Below the pieces are notes generated by a model that saw only the letters and a program-made list of their open reading frames with translations, made no database searches and was not told the origin of the DNA. This document shows positions 22,561 to 33,310 of a stretch of 64,000 nucleotides of DNA, in pieces. The DNA is from Posidonia oceanica (lineage: Eukaryota; Streptophyta; Magnoliopsida; Alismatales; Posidoniaceae), in assembly GCA_037176725.1 (NCBI GenBank), contig JAZBRS010000039.1, forward strand, positions 27,192,001 through 27,256,000, in the 5' to 3' direction. Numbering within the stretch: position 1 is the stretch's first letter; each line of letters begins with the position of its first letter. The translations under genes and the position numbers were made by a program.

Positions 22561-24745
22561 TACAATCTCGACGTTGAGGCCGACCATGTCTTCATAACTC
22601 TAGGCAAAGACATCTGCATATTCCATGAGGAATGCAATGAACTCTAGTCTAGCCTAGGGTGTCAGTTTGGCACTAATATGGACTTCTTTAACGTCCGTTG
22701 CTATGCTGATGTTGATCGCCTCTGTCTCCTCCTCAACATGGAGGTTAGGCCCCTCTAGGTCATCATCAAGGGGCTGGAACTCAGGCGGTGGTTCATCATT
22801 CTCACCTGCGCCTGTATCATCCTCCTCCTCATATGCAATGAGTTCCGAGAGGATCTCCTTCTCGAATATGGGATCTGTGATGTCGAAGGAGTGAACAGGT
22901 TTTGCCTCTCGGTCCGGATGACGCCTCAGGACGGTCACGCTCGCCCAGGTATTCTTGTAGGCTCGATGGGCAGCGTCTGCTTGAGTGGCCCTTGGTCCTA
23001 CTAACTGCTCTGGCATATCTGTTTGCTCCGGCATTACTGTCTGCTCTGGCATTACTGCCTGCCCTGGCATTACTGTCTTTGGCATTACTGTCTCTGCTTG
23101 GGCTGCTTGGACTATTGGAACCACTATTTTTGCCACTGTCTGTGCTGGGGTTGCTGCTACCCCCTCCTCCGCGTTCACAAATGTACTCGCGAGGGATGTC
23201 GGGGATGGACAATTGTCCTCTGCGTGGCTAATTTGTGTACTGTCGTTGTACGTGCTACCTGTGCGAGACATGCGCTGAATATACCATCTAGACCCGCCTT
23301 CGGGCTAGAGAGTGATCAGCTCGTCCGGTCTAGTGGGTGCTGCCTCTGTCTCTTCTCTCAAGACCATGATTGAGGGACGGTCTTGTGGCGGGGAGGGATC
23401 CGTGACCACGGCTTTCCCTTTCCTCCATGCCTCCTGTTCGGCGGCATCCTCAACCAATGCCGCTAGCTGTTCTTGAAACAACAACTCCAAGTCTCCGAGC
23501 CTGTCAGCCACCTGGGCTTCTGCAGTCGCACCCTCTTCGTCTTCTAAGGGTGTGTCGACGTAGTAAGCGCAGACGGCCTCTTCAGAGTCCTGCCTGACGA
23601 TTCTTTCGTCTACGGGGTCTGCTCTGGTTGCCAAACATATCACTAGTTGGGGTATCTACTCTGTTGTAGGCTGGCTGGCTGATCTCCTGGCGCGACTAAC
23701 TGCGGTACTGTGGCAATCAGGGATGCGAATAGACCAGGCAGGGATGCAACGGGCTGGTGTGTTGACGGGGTTGTCGCTGCGGCTGGATGGCAGATAGAGG
23801 TGCACTCCTGGAGGGGCTGTGATTGAATGGTTGTGCTGGGGAATAAAACATCGGCACTCATGAGTGATAGTGATTGTTTCGCTGGCAACACCGTGGGGGC
23901 CCACCACGAGGCTTGAGCTATTGAAGCTGACAGCTTGGTGGCTATGGGTGCTGCCTGGTTTGCTGGTGGTGGTGTTGATAAGGCGGGTTGAGTTACGATG
24001 TCGCCTGACTCGACTGACCGCGCCGCCAGAGAGGGTGACTTCTGTGCATGTGCGGTTGTGGCCACAAATGGACTGCTGGAGGGTCCCTGTAGATGTGCTT
24101 CTGACCCTGTTACTGTTGGTGCGGCCATCAGAGGCATACACGAAGCTACAGGAGGGAAGGGAGATGTCATCTCTGTCACAGAGCCCACGGAGTTTACAGC
24201 TGTATCAGCAGAAGGGAGGGCCAGACATACTGACTGAGAATTAGTTGGACCGATCTGGATTTGCTCTTTGATCTGACCAAGTATGACTATGCTGGGCTGC
24301 TCTTCATCCGAGTAATAGTCTTCGATACAGACCCATTCCTCTGTCGGCAGTGGGGGGATCTGGCACTGTGTCTGCTGAGCTGAGGCTTGGCTGGTGTTTG
24401 GATCAAGGATACCTACACTGACGAAGTTAGTGAGGTCTCGAGGGATCACAAGCTTCCGTCTCCTCGAGTGTAGGCGCTCACCGTCGTGGGGTTGCAAGTC
24501 ATATCCTAGGCCTCAAAGTCTTTACGCTCCTCAGCCTTGATTGGTTCGGCGATCCCTTGGCCGTGACGCCCGAGTGGCGTTCCCTTTGCATAGCCCCATC
24601 TGTAGCAAATGTTCTCAACCATCCGGGAAGGGTTGTTATGAACAGCCAGAAAGCCGACACATTCAAGAGCAGGAATATAGTTAACCGGCTCAAACCGATT
24701 AACCCGATACATTACATCTGACGGCTTGGGATCAAACCGCAGAGT
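22561..24745 (-). pseudogene. Element C pol: linker between protease and RT, decayed
   Basis: About 700 codons are broken over several frames (24712-24506, 24497-23643, 23643-23305, 23271-22654). A G-patch-like segment (WGYAKGTPLGRHGQGIAEP) comes first, then low-complexity Ala/Ser/Pro/Thr-rich sequence with conserved islands EEWVCIEDYYSDEEQ, LELLFQEQLAALVED, GKAVVTDPSPPQDRPSIMVL and RPDELITL. All have counterparts in element A. Confidence 0.7.
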
Positions 24746-26146
24746 CTACCGGGAGACCGAAGAGATCACATCGACCGGTTCCTTATCAAAATTTTCTGCC
24801 ATGACAACGATAATCTCATCGCCCGAGCGGAACTTGATCATACAGTGGAGGGTCGAAGGGATCACTTGATGCTTGTGGAGCCAAGGGCGCCCAAGCAGAA
24901 AATTAAAAGAGGGTTCCAGGTCGACGATATAGAATTCCACATCGAAGACGACCGGGCCGATGGAGAGGGGAATAACCAGGATCCCCAGAGAGTCATGGTG
25001 CATGTTATCAAAAGATTTCATTCCTTTCACAGCTGGTATGATATCCTTGGTTTTGAATCCGAGCTTCAATGCTATACGCAGGGGACAGAGGTTAAGGCCT
25101 GACCCATTGTCACCCAGCGAGTGGGGAATGCGAAAGGTTTTGAATTGCACCGTGACGAACAGGGGTTGGTTATGGTTAGTCCCCGTCGAAGGCAGCTCAT
25201 CACTTGAGAAGGAGATGACCTGTGGCTCCGCAATCATCACAACCATGTTCTCCAAGGTAGAGGGCTCAATGGCTTGGGATACATGGGCGGCTTGGAACAC
25301 GCAGAGAAAAGCCTCGCGGTATTCGGTGGAAGAATGAATAAGGTCCCAAATGGAAATGTCAGCCTTGACTTTTCTTAGCTGGGCCGTAACGTTAGCTGAA
25401 GGCTGGTCTTTTTTGGAAGTAGATGGGGTAGCCTTGGTATGGGTTTCTGTGGTGGTGGGCTTAGAGGGCTGGCCTGCGGTTGGGGGTTGATTTGCTGGTG
25501 GAGGCTGGCCTGTTAGTGGAGTGGGTTCTGGGCAGTTGGGCCTGGCTGCTGTAGCCATAGGTCTGTATACCCTCCCTGACCGCGTGACCTCCGCGCAAGT
25601 TTCTGCGGGGTAGTCATAGGGGACGCGGTGGGTATCCCTGGTTAGGTTAACTACCAGGGGAGCACGAGCTGTGAGCACGAGAGGGGCTGCCGGGGTGTAT
25701 GCTGGGGAGTGGAGGATTAACGGGTGTTGCTGGGATAGCTGTGATGGCTCTGGTTGGGGTCTAGCTTGTAGGCGAATGGGGGATTGAGCCTTAGATTGCA
25801 TGGCGGGCCTTGTGGTAGCACGCTCGGGCTCAGCATTCAGTCGGATCATATGTATTCCTGACTCAGAACCAGCAAGTGCCGCGCTATAAAGAGAAGAAGG
25901 GAATGATTCAGAAACATGGTGGATGAGATCAAGGGGGTCCACTACAAACATGGTGGACCTGGAGGGGAAGATAGAGTGTACACCTGAGGTCCCCGCGCCT
26001 CCCGAGCCAGAATGCTCCGGCAAAGGCTGGTGGACAATGCTGGAATGGGAGGATGCTACTCCTAATGCACGTGTGGATGCTGGTGGAGGTGTGGATGAAG
26101 ATGCCGCCTCCTGTGTATTGATCACAATGACCATTCGATCGATCAA
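24746..26146 (-). pseudogene. Element C: C-terminal gag and protease segment
   Basis: An open stretch of 466 codons running from the gag C-terminus through DTHRVPYDYPAETCAEVTRSGRVYRP into the retropepsin region (LGDNGSGLNLCPLRIALKLGF ... FNFLLGRPWLHKHQVIPS). There is no stop at the gag-pol boundary here, unlike in element A. The protease motif is DNGS rather than the common DSGA/DTGA. The frame starts downstream of a broken gag, and no ATG of its own is expected. Confidence 0.75.
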
Positions 26147-26200
26147 ATCCTATACCGCGCCCTGCAGAGTGAGGCAACTATTCGTCGAGTGCTTGACAGC

Positions 26201-28230
26201 TCAATGAAAGTCACAGAATTGGTCCATCTTGTACCACCTCGGAAGAGGGTTCGGTGGTGGGCGGATCTCAGGGGGCGTGAGGAGCGATGCTACCTTAGGG
26301 AGGACAACGCTCAGCGGCTCTACTAGTTGAGTGTAGCGACGTAGAGGCCGTCTCGCTCCTTGGTATTGTCCTTGCCGGATTGGTGCGGCTGGACATACCA
26401 GTCGGGCGGTGGTGGTGATTTGTGGAGTGTGTGGTGCATTAGGTGTGGGTGCATAAACTACCTGATTCGGGCTAGGCTGAGCCACCATGTGAACGGGAGC
26501 GACAGGATCGCTGAGGTATGCGATGGGGGTCCTCGGGGGGTCTTGTCTCCTGGGGTTGTTGTTGTTGTTGCCGCCATGGTTGTTGTTGTTGCTGCCATTG
26601 CCAACAAGGCTGCTACTGGGATAGGTGGCCTGCTTGGCAAAGGCGGTGAGTGCTGGGAAGTTGCCGCTCCACAAGGAGCTCTCCACACGTGTGCCAGCCC
26701 GAATCAAAGATGCAAAGTTAGTGACTGGTTGAATGGCAAGCAAAGCCCTAATGGATGGCTGCATGCCTCGAATTATGATCTCGATAGACTCCTTGTCAGA
26801 GGGTTTATTGCGGACCTACGAGGCAAGGGAATGGCAACGGCCGACCTACTCCCCGAACGGCTCATTGGGTCTCTGCTTGATGGCGACAAGATCCTCGCGC
26901 TTAGTGACCAGGTTGAGATTGAAAGAGTACTGTTCCAGGAACGCCCTACTGAGGTCGTTCCATGTCTTAATGTGGCCATATCAAGTGATGTAAACCACTT
27001 GAGGGCCGAGCCAGTGAGACTCTTCTGGAACAGGTGGATCAACAACCTATCATTAGCCTCAAGCTGTGCGAGGTCTCCGTAATACGCTTTCATGTGGGCG
27101 ATGGGGCAGCCCCTACCATTGTATTTTTCAAAGTCCGGGATGCGGAATTTCGGTGGGAGCACCGCCTTTGGGAAATAGCAGAGGTCCCGAAACTGGTAGG
27201 AGTGGTGGTCTATGCCCTACACTTGACGAAGTGCTTTTTCCAGTACGACGAACCTATCGTCGTAGGGATCTGGATTTGCTGCTGAAGGAGATGGAGCAGC
27301 GGGGGCAGGGACCACATATGCCAATTAGGTCGCACTAAGGTGCTCCTCCGAGTCAACCATTGCATCGCCTGGTGGCGCAACGTAATGGCCAGCGTATCTG
27401 TACATGGGTGTAGTGTATGCGGGAATGTATGCAGGGGTAGGAACTTGCTGATGCAAGGGGTGGGGGTAGGTAAGATGCTGTGCGGTGGGTGGTGCCGAAT
27501 GCTGGAGCAATAGCTACTACGCTGGCACAGCGCCAGGCGGCGGGCATGTGGGGTGCTGTGCTCCAACCAGCCCGAGGGGCTAGCCATTAGGTGACGGAGA
27601 GATATGCTGTGCAGTAAGTGAAGTGAATGCAGAGGGCGGAGGCTGCGCCCCTATCGCCGGAGCAGAAAGCAACTGAGGCGATGGCCGAGGCGGTGGTGCA
27701 GTAGGGATAGTCTGGGTTGCATGAGCAGGATGTAGGGGGACCTCAGGAACATAAGGGATCAAGGAGGGGCAGACTGATTGAGCCATGCCCTAGAAAGCCT
27801 GGGCAATCTCCATCAGATACCGATATCGTACTTCAGGAGGCCCGTCAGTGGGGATACTGATGTTTAGTGACGGTGGGAGATCAGATCCAAGAGGTGGGGA
27901 CACAGATTGTCTAAGAGGCAAGGATCCTACAGAAGCAGTTGCCGCAGCAAGGCCAGTGCCATAGATAATATGGCCCTGGGGAGCAGACGGAGTCGAGACA
28001 ATCTCCGGGATGCGAGTGGTAGTCACCAAGGTAGCCTCGGTGACAGGATCCGGAGGGGCATAGACTTGCCCAGACCCTACGGTACGTAGGGGTCCCCCGG
28101 ACGCAAAGGGGGGAAACCCCGGCGTCGTAAGGGGCATAGAAGGAGTCCAGACGGGAGTCGGAGGGACCGAGGTGGAAACCCCCTCCGGAACAACAAGAGT
28201 AAGTAGGGGCTCGAGGGTGCGTTGGGCCAT
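26201..28230 (-). pseudogene. Element C gag, decayed
   Basis: The probable start is ATG at 28230 (MAQRTLEPLL), which aligns with the ATG at 52503 in element A. Pro/Ser-rich N-terminal sequence is followed by the gag core (27162-26773: PDFEKYNGRGCPIAHMKAYY, LFQKSLTGSALKWFTSLD) and a C-terminal part (26764-26201) with an Asn-rich tract. The reading frame is broken at about 27788, 27580, 27163-27200, 26770 and 26200. The last break falls inside the CxxH knuckle (FCDFH). Confidence 0.82.
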
Positions 28231-28398
28231 GGCTGACTGAGAGCGGGTAAGAATAGGGCTGCGACGGAAAGGTGAAGGATGACGCCTAGGGAGAGCTATA
28301 GTCGCAAAGGCGAATAGCTCAAAAGGGGAGGGTCGAGAATAGGTGTCACAAATAAGGCGTCGGTGAAGAAAAGCACTCAAGCTTCGACTAGGGAACTT

Positions 28399-28409
28399 GC
28401 TTACTGATC
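28399..28409 (-). promoter_or_regulatory. Candidate splice donor in the leader of C
   Basis: In sense, GATCA is followed by GTAAGC. Element A has GATCG followed by GTAAGCG at the same distance upstream of gag. A leader donor is what a spliced mRNA for the downstream ORF would need. Confidence 0.4.
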
Positions 28410-28497
28410 TCTGCGACAGACAAAGCAAACACACAATAGAACCCGAAAGAAAAACAATGTAAAAGTTTAAATGATGGTATGAATGCATTCATGCAAA

Positions 28498-28760
28498 TGG
28501 TATGCTTTCTAACATGCTCTCTCTCACCCATCTAGTGTGTCCTAATAGGTAGTCTACTTCGGACCTCTCAGGTGCACGGGTCAACGACTCAGTCAGAAAG
28601 TAAGGTCCCCATCTAAACTGGCCAAAGCTCAGGTAAACAACGGGTGGTGCGTTAAGAGTCTTGGCCCTTGCCAAAGCAAAGGCTGAACACTTTACTAACA
28701 CCGACGCGACCCCAGACAAGGGGGACGGACCGACCAATTCACCACACGCCAAAGCGATGA
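28498..28760 (-). promoter_or_regulatory. Conserved leader block of element C
   Basis: It matches 52768-53040 of element A over about 260 bp, although the leader around it is diverged. Shared words include CATCTAGTGTGTCCTA-like, GCCAAAGCTCAGGTAA, GGGTGGTGCGTTA, ACTAACACCGACRCGACCCC and GACGGACCGACCAA. There is no open frame. Conservation of non-coding leader suggests an RNA role such as packaging, dimerisation or translation control. Confidence 0.55.
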
Positions 28761-29380
28761 GGGAAAAGACCAGGACCATCCTTCTCAAACTAGTAGGAGG
28801 ACTCAGGGATGAGAAGATGCATGCCTTATATGATGCTTCATGCAATATGATTAGAGTCTTTTATCTTGCACGTTTTATTAACTCAAAGGGGATGAATGAG
28901 TGTTTGAGTCTCTAGTTGCTCCTAGATTTGACTTTTACTTGCTGTTTTTAATTGCAAAGGGGGGAAGCAACCAGTCTCTTGTTGTCCTTAAGCCTAATGC
29001 AAAAAGGGGAAGAAAATCATCCAAACATGGCAAGCAAACAGCATACATCACTGCAAAAGGCATGTGCATGTGTATGTGGACATGGTAGTGAAAAGAAAAT
29101 AGTCATCATGTCAAAAAGCAAGTATATATGGTATGTGCATGTGTGGTGGCATAGCAACTGTATAAAACAAAGCATTCACCACTTCAAAAGGCATGTATAA
29201 TTGCACCAAATAAGTATTTAAACATGTATAATGCGCAAATAAAGTAAATAAAGGCAAAGCAAGTAATAGGGCACATAAACAGGCATAAGGCAAGCAATAA
29301 GGCAAGGAAATAAGTAATAGGCAAGCAGAATGCGAAGTCCAAGTAAGCGAGAAAGTCAAAACGAAAGTCGAAGTCTTGTA
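28761..29380 (-). other. Leader of element C between the conserved block and the PBS
   Basis: A-rich sequence with many GCAA and TAAG words. No feature stands out. Confidence 0.4.
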
Positions 29381-29398
29381 TCCCTAGTGGAGTTGCAA
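29381..29398 (-). promoter_or_regulatory. Primer-binding site of element C, mutated
   Basis: In sense, TTGCAACTCCACTAGGGA follows the LTR end CTACA after one base. Element A has TGGCGACTCCGCTGGGGA at the same place. The lost TGG shows decay of a site that pairs with the 3' end of a primer tRNA. I do not assign the tRNA. Confidence 0.7.
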
Positions 29399-29790
29399 CT
29401 GTAGCGATCCTGGGATTCGGATCGTCCGTGCACGATGCCAAAGCTTGCATGCACCGATCGGAACTGGGTTCACTATGTGCGAACGTGACCTCTTCCCAGG
29501 AGCCTACGGCGGGTCTCGCATGCTGCCATAGCTCGCGATGCGATCGTGCCGTGAGAGGGGGAAGAAACCGCTGTCGATAGTGAATCCAAGGAGAAACTTG
29601 ACTCGAAAACACCGGGAAAACGCAAAGATAAAAGAGATAAGACAAAAGGGAGTCGCCACCTAGTCTAGTAAATCGGGAGACGAGGAAAACCGAGGAAATA
29701 CAGGAAAACATGTAGATGGATGCAATGTTACGCAAAATGAATGACTCATGCCAAGGATAAGGGTAAAACGGTCATTACGTGTCCAAAGAA

Positions 29791-29860
29791 AGGGTAAGGA
29801 CTCCTATTACGTGCGGGGAAGGTATTAGGCACCCCCGACACGCCCAGAATCGATCTTTCT
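29791..29860 (-). promoter_or_regulatory. Conserved LTR block, 5' LTR of C
   Basis: Same block as at 1375, here GGTAAGGACTCCTATTACG followed by GGGGAAGGTATTAGGCA. Confidence 0.6.
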
Positions 29861-30189
29861 TGACTATTCTCACTCGCATTTGCAGGATATCGATGATGAT
29901 TGCCTAACTGTACATCCAAGGGACGAGGGATGTTATACCTATGCTATGGATGTGCAAATGAATGCCTAAATGCCATGTATGTTGAAATAAACATGCGCGA
30001 ATACATGCTCTAAATGTTATGATGTGTGGAAAGAAAATAAACGTGCGATCTATGTGCTTAGCTACGCTGTCAGCATTCCGAATAGGGCGAGCCTTGATTC
30101 GTGAGAACTACTAGCAGTAAACATCACTACGCTAAATGCAAATGCAATGCGATAAAACAAAACGACGGTAAAACCATACACATGCAAGT

Positions 30190-30575
30190 GATATGCAAAG
30201 GAAAACAGTAGCAAATTACGCAAAACGGTGCGAGAAACGAAATCAAGCACGCAAAATGGTGCAAAAGTGAAGGAAAACAAGAGTGGGTGCGTAAAACGAT
30301 GCAAATGGAAGTAAAACAGGATGCGGGCACAAAAAACAATGCAAGTGCAAGCAAAATAAGATGCGAGCATGCAAAACAAGACAAATGTAAGCAAAACAGG
30401 GTGCTGGCATATAAAACAATGCTAATGTGAGCAAAACAGGGTGTGGGTACGCAAAACAATGCAAATGAGAGCAAAACAGGATGTGGGCACGCAAAACAAT
30501 GCAAATGTGAGCAAAACAGGGTGCAGGCACGCAAAACAATGCAAATATGAGCAAAACAGTGCAAATGCAAGCCAA
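30190..30575. repeat. 40-bp minisatellite, 5' LTR of C
   Basis: Counterpart of the 1800-2170 array, with nearly the same number of units and base differences between the two LTR copies. Confidence 0.78.
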
Positions 30576-31705
30576 TTAGGATGAATGCATGAAAAAATGC
30601 AGGAAAAGGACCTAAATGCAGTTTTTGAAAACTTACAGGGCCTAAATGCAATGCAAAGAAAGCATGCAAACTTGTAAAAGTTGAAAACATGGACTTATGT
30701 ACAATTTCAGAAAAACTATTGGGCTTTTTAACAATGCAATGTGGTTTAAAATGCAACTAACATGACAATTAAATGCGTGGAGGACTAAAATGCAATTAAA
30801 CTCTCTTTATGGGTTTTTCTGCAATGCAATAAGATAAGAAACAGAAATTAAATGAAAGATGAATGCTCTGAGGACTAATGTGCAATTTACAGAATTTTTG
30901 TGGGTTTTATATGCAATGAAATATGCAGATTTAAACTACTGATTCATAGAATATGGACTTAAATGCAATTACAGCATGCTTTTGTGTTTTTTGGTAATGC
31001 AATATGATTTAAATGCAGATTAAATGAGATGCATGAACTGTATGAAGACTGATGTGCAATTAAACTAAGTATAGGGGCTAAAATGCAATTCAGTAAGGTA
31101 AAAAAATGCAATTTAAATGATATGTCTAACATGTAGAGGACTGGAAAGTAATAAAAAATAATACAGGATAAAAATTGCAATATAATATGGTAAAGTATGG
31201 AATTAAATGATTTTCAACTGCATAGAGGACTTAAATGTAATAAAAAAAAAGTACAGAATAAAAAATGCAATACAGTATGGTAAACTTAGAATTTAAATGA
31301 TTTTAACAACTGAACAGAGGACTGATGTGTAAATAAAATAAAATACAGGAGATAATTGCAATGTAATTGTAGTAATCCTGAATTCTGATCATCCATGCAC
31401 ATTACCAAAGCTTGTGTGCACTGATCAAAATAGGCTCACTATATGCGGTAGGATCCGAGGGAAGAACTCGACTCGGAAACGCTGGCAAAAGAAAAGAAAA
31501 GAAATGATAAGACAATTCGAAGTCGCCACCGGGTCTATTGAATTGGAAGACAAGGAAAACCAGGGGGTAAAGCATGAAAAGACATGCTGAACTGGATGCA
31601 AGGAGGGGCAAAGGGATGTGAGGCGAAGTTAAGCTATGCTATGCTACTATGCTATGATATGACTCAGGCCTAGGATAAGGGAAAGGTCGATGCGAGCCAA
31701 GAGAA

Positions 31706-31770
31706 AGGGCAAGGACTACTGTTATGCACGGGGAAGGTGTTAGGCACCCCGATACGTCCGAGAGTCGGTT
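31706..31770 (-). promoter_or_regulatory. Conserved LTR block in LTR D
   Basis: GGCAAGGACTACTGTTATG, then GGGGAAGGTGTTAGGC. It is the most diverged of the six copies but still obvious. Confidence 0.55.
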
Positions 31771-32353
31771 TTTCTTAGGCAATCTCGCGCTTAAGCAGGG
31801 AATTGCTAGCCTAATGCCTAATGCCTTAAATGCTTACCTATTATGCAAGGGAAATAAACGTGCTATCTAAGTGCTCAGCCACGATGCTAGTGTTCCGAAC
31901 TAGGCGGACCCTGGTTCGTGAGAACTCTTAAGCAATAAGCATCACGGCCCTATATGTGGATGCAAATGGCCCTATATGTGGATGCAAACGAGAAAGCAAA
32001 ACTGCGGGAAAACCAAGCAATGCAGGCGACATGCAAGCGATAAAGCAAAGTAGGTGTGGGAAATGATGTGAAGAAAATGCGGAAAACAATGCAAGGCATG
32101 GAAAACAGTGCAGAAGGTGGAAAGCAATGCAAAGGGGTGCGGAAAACCATGCAAAGGAGCGGAAAAGCAATGCAAAACACGAAAAATGTGGTAAAGTGCG
32201 CAAAACAAGGCAAAGCGGGGTGTGAAATCAAAACAAAGGGGTGGGTAACATGCAATGGGGTTGCAGCAAGCCAAAGAAGCGATAAAACGCGAGAAAAGGC
32301 GAGCGAAATAAAATCTGCATTTTAAAACGACTGTTAGCCATCTGCAGGCATTG

Positions 32354-32358
32354 GACGC
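32354..32358. repeat. Target-site duplication GACGC of element A (left copy)
   Basis: GACGC precedes TGTAGCG at 32359 and follows TGTCAACA at 59675 (59676-59680). It is a perfect 5-bp duplication. Confidence 0.95.
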
Positions 32359-32658
32359 TGTAGCGATCCCGATCGGAACCAGGCTCGCTATTTAGCGGCG
32401 ATTGAGATCCGAGGAAGAGGCTCAACTCCAAAAACACTTAAAATCGAGGAGAAAAAGGAAAAGATAAGACAAATCAGAGTCGCCACCACGTCTATTAACG
32501 GAAGACGAGGAAAACTGGGGTAATGCGTGAATTAACGCGCAAAACCGAGCAATAAATGCAAAGCAAAGCAATGCAAAGGGAAACAAATGCAAACAAATGC
32601 AAATGAGATGACTCTAGCCTAGGATAAGGGCGGTACGGTCATTGCGGGCCAAAAGACA

Positions 32659-32728
32659 GGGTAAGGACTCCTGTTACGTGCGGGGAAGGTATTAGGCACC
32701 CCCGACACGCCCAAAAATCGGTCTTTCT
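32659..32728 (-). promoter_or_regulatory. Conserved LTR block, 3' LTR of A
   Basis: GGTAAGGACTCCTGTTACG followed by GGGGAAGGTATTAGGCA and CCCCCGACACGCCC. Confidence 0.6.
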
Positions 32729-32954
32729 AGGCTTACGCTCGCATACGCAGAAAGATGCAGGATTGAATGCCTATGTGCCTATGAATGCCTAAATGAATGC
32801 TCGAGGAGTGCTCTAAGTGGGAAGAAACGATGCAAGGAAGTAAACGTGCTCTCTAAGTGCTCAGCTGCGCTGTCTGTGTTCCGAACCAGGCGTAACCTAG
32901 CTCGTGAGAACTCCAGGCAGTAAGCATCACAGCCCTATATGCAAATGCAAGCGA

Positions 32955-33310
32955 GAAAACAAAACAGCGTGAAAACCATGCAATGGGATCGTCATGCAAG
33001 AGAAAACGGTGCGAAACATGCAAAACGAGGCGGGGAGCGAACAACGCACGCAAAACAATGCAAAAGAGCGAAATCGTCACGCAAAACGAGTGGAAAACAA
33101 GGCAGCGCGCAAAACGAGACAAGAGAGCAAGAAGGTACGCAAAACAGGACGAGAAAACAGAATGCTATGCAAAACGGGGCGAAGGAATAAAACCGGCACG
33201 CAAAACGAACGAGAAGGCAAGATAGTGCGCAAAACGAGACAAGAAAACAGATGGGCACGCAAAACGGAGCGAAAACGAGGGCGGGCACGCGAAACGGTGC
33301 CAAAACAGCG
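32955..33310. repeat. Approximately 30-bp CAAAAC minisatellite in the 3' LTR of A
   Basis: About twelve units of roughly 30 bp, such as GCAAAACGAGACAAGAGAGC plus AAGAAGGTAC. The 5' LTR copy is at 54431-54790. Confidence 0.78.

Larger units (their letters stand above)
983..31367 (-). mobile_element. Element C: old Tat-lineage Ty3/gypsy retrotransposon, 5' LTR incomplete
   Basis: The 3' LTR starts at 983 and the 5' LTR starts at 29400 with the same terminus (TGTAGCGATCCTGGGA), and the two copies look about 95% identical by eye over their first 2 kb. Between them, in sense order, are a decayed primer-binding site, a leader, gag, protease, RT, RNase H, archaeal-type RNase H, integrase, a DUF7745-like ORF, a 70-bp satellite and a polypurine tract. 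Gag-pol carries many stops and frameshifts, so the copy is inactive. Its 3' LTR is interrupted by a LINE and SINE-like units. Its 5' LTR is cut at 31367 by element D, and the remainder must lie beyond 64000. This is the oldest layer of the nest. Confidence 0.88.
29400..31367 (-). mobile_element. 5' LTR of element C, first 1968 bp, cut by element D
   Basis: Same terminus and sequence order as 983-2965. Identity stops exactly after GTAAT (31363-31367), where element D starts. GTAAT should be D's target duplication, with its partner beyond the window. The LTR contains the conserved block (29791-29860) and the 40-bp minisatellite (30190-30575). Confidence 0.88.
31368..32358 (-). mobile_element. 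3' LTR of element D, left piece
   Basis: It starts with TGTAGTAATCCTGAATTC, a diverged version of the family terminus, and carries the conserved block at 31706-31770 and CAAAAC-type repeats (32080-32230). It ends in TTGGACGC, where element A begins. The LTR resumes at 59676 and ends at 62068, for a total of about 3.4 kb. The LTR lies in C's 5' LTR and its polypurine tract is on the right, so the rest of D lies to the right of the window. Confidence 0.82.
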
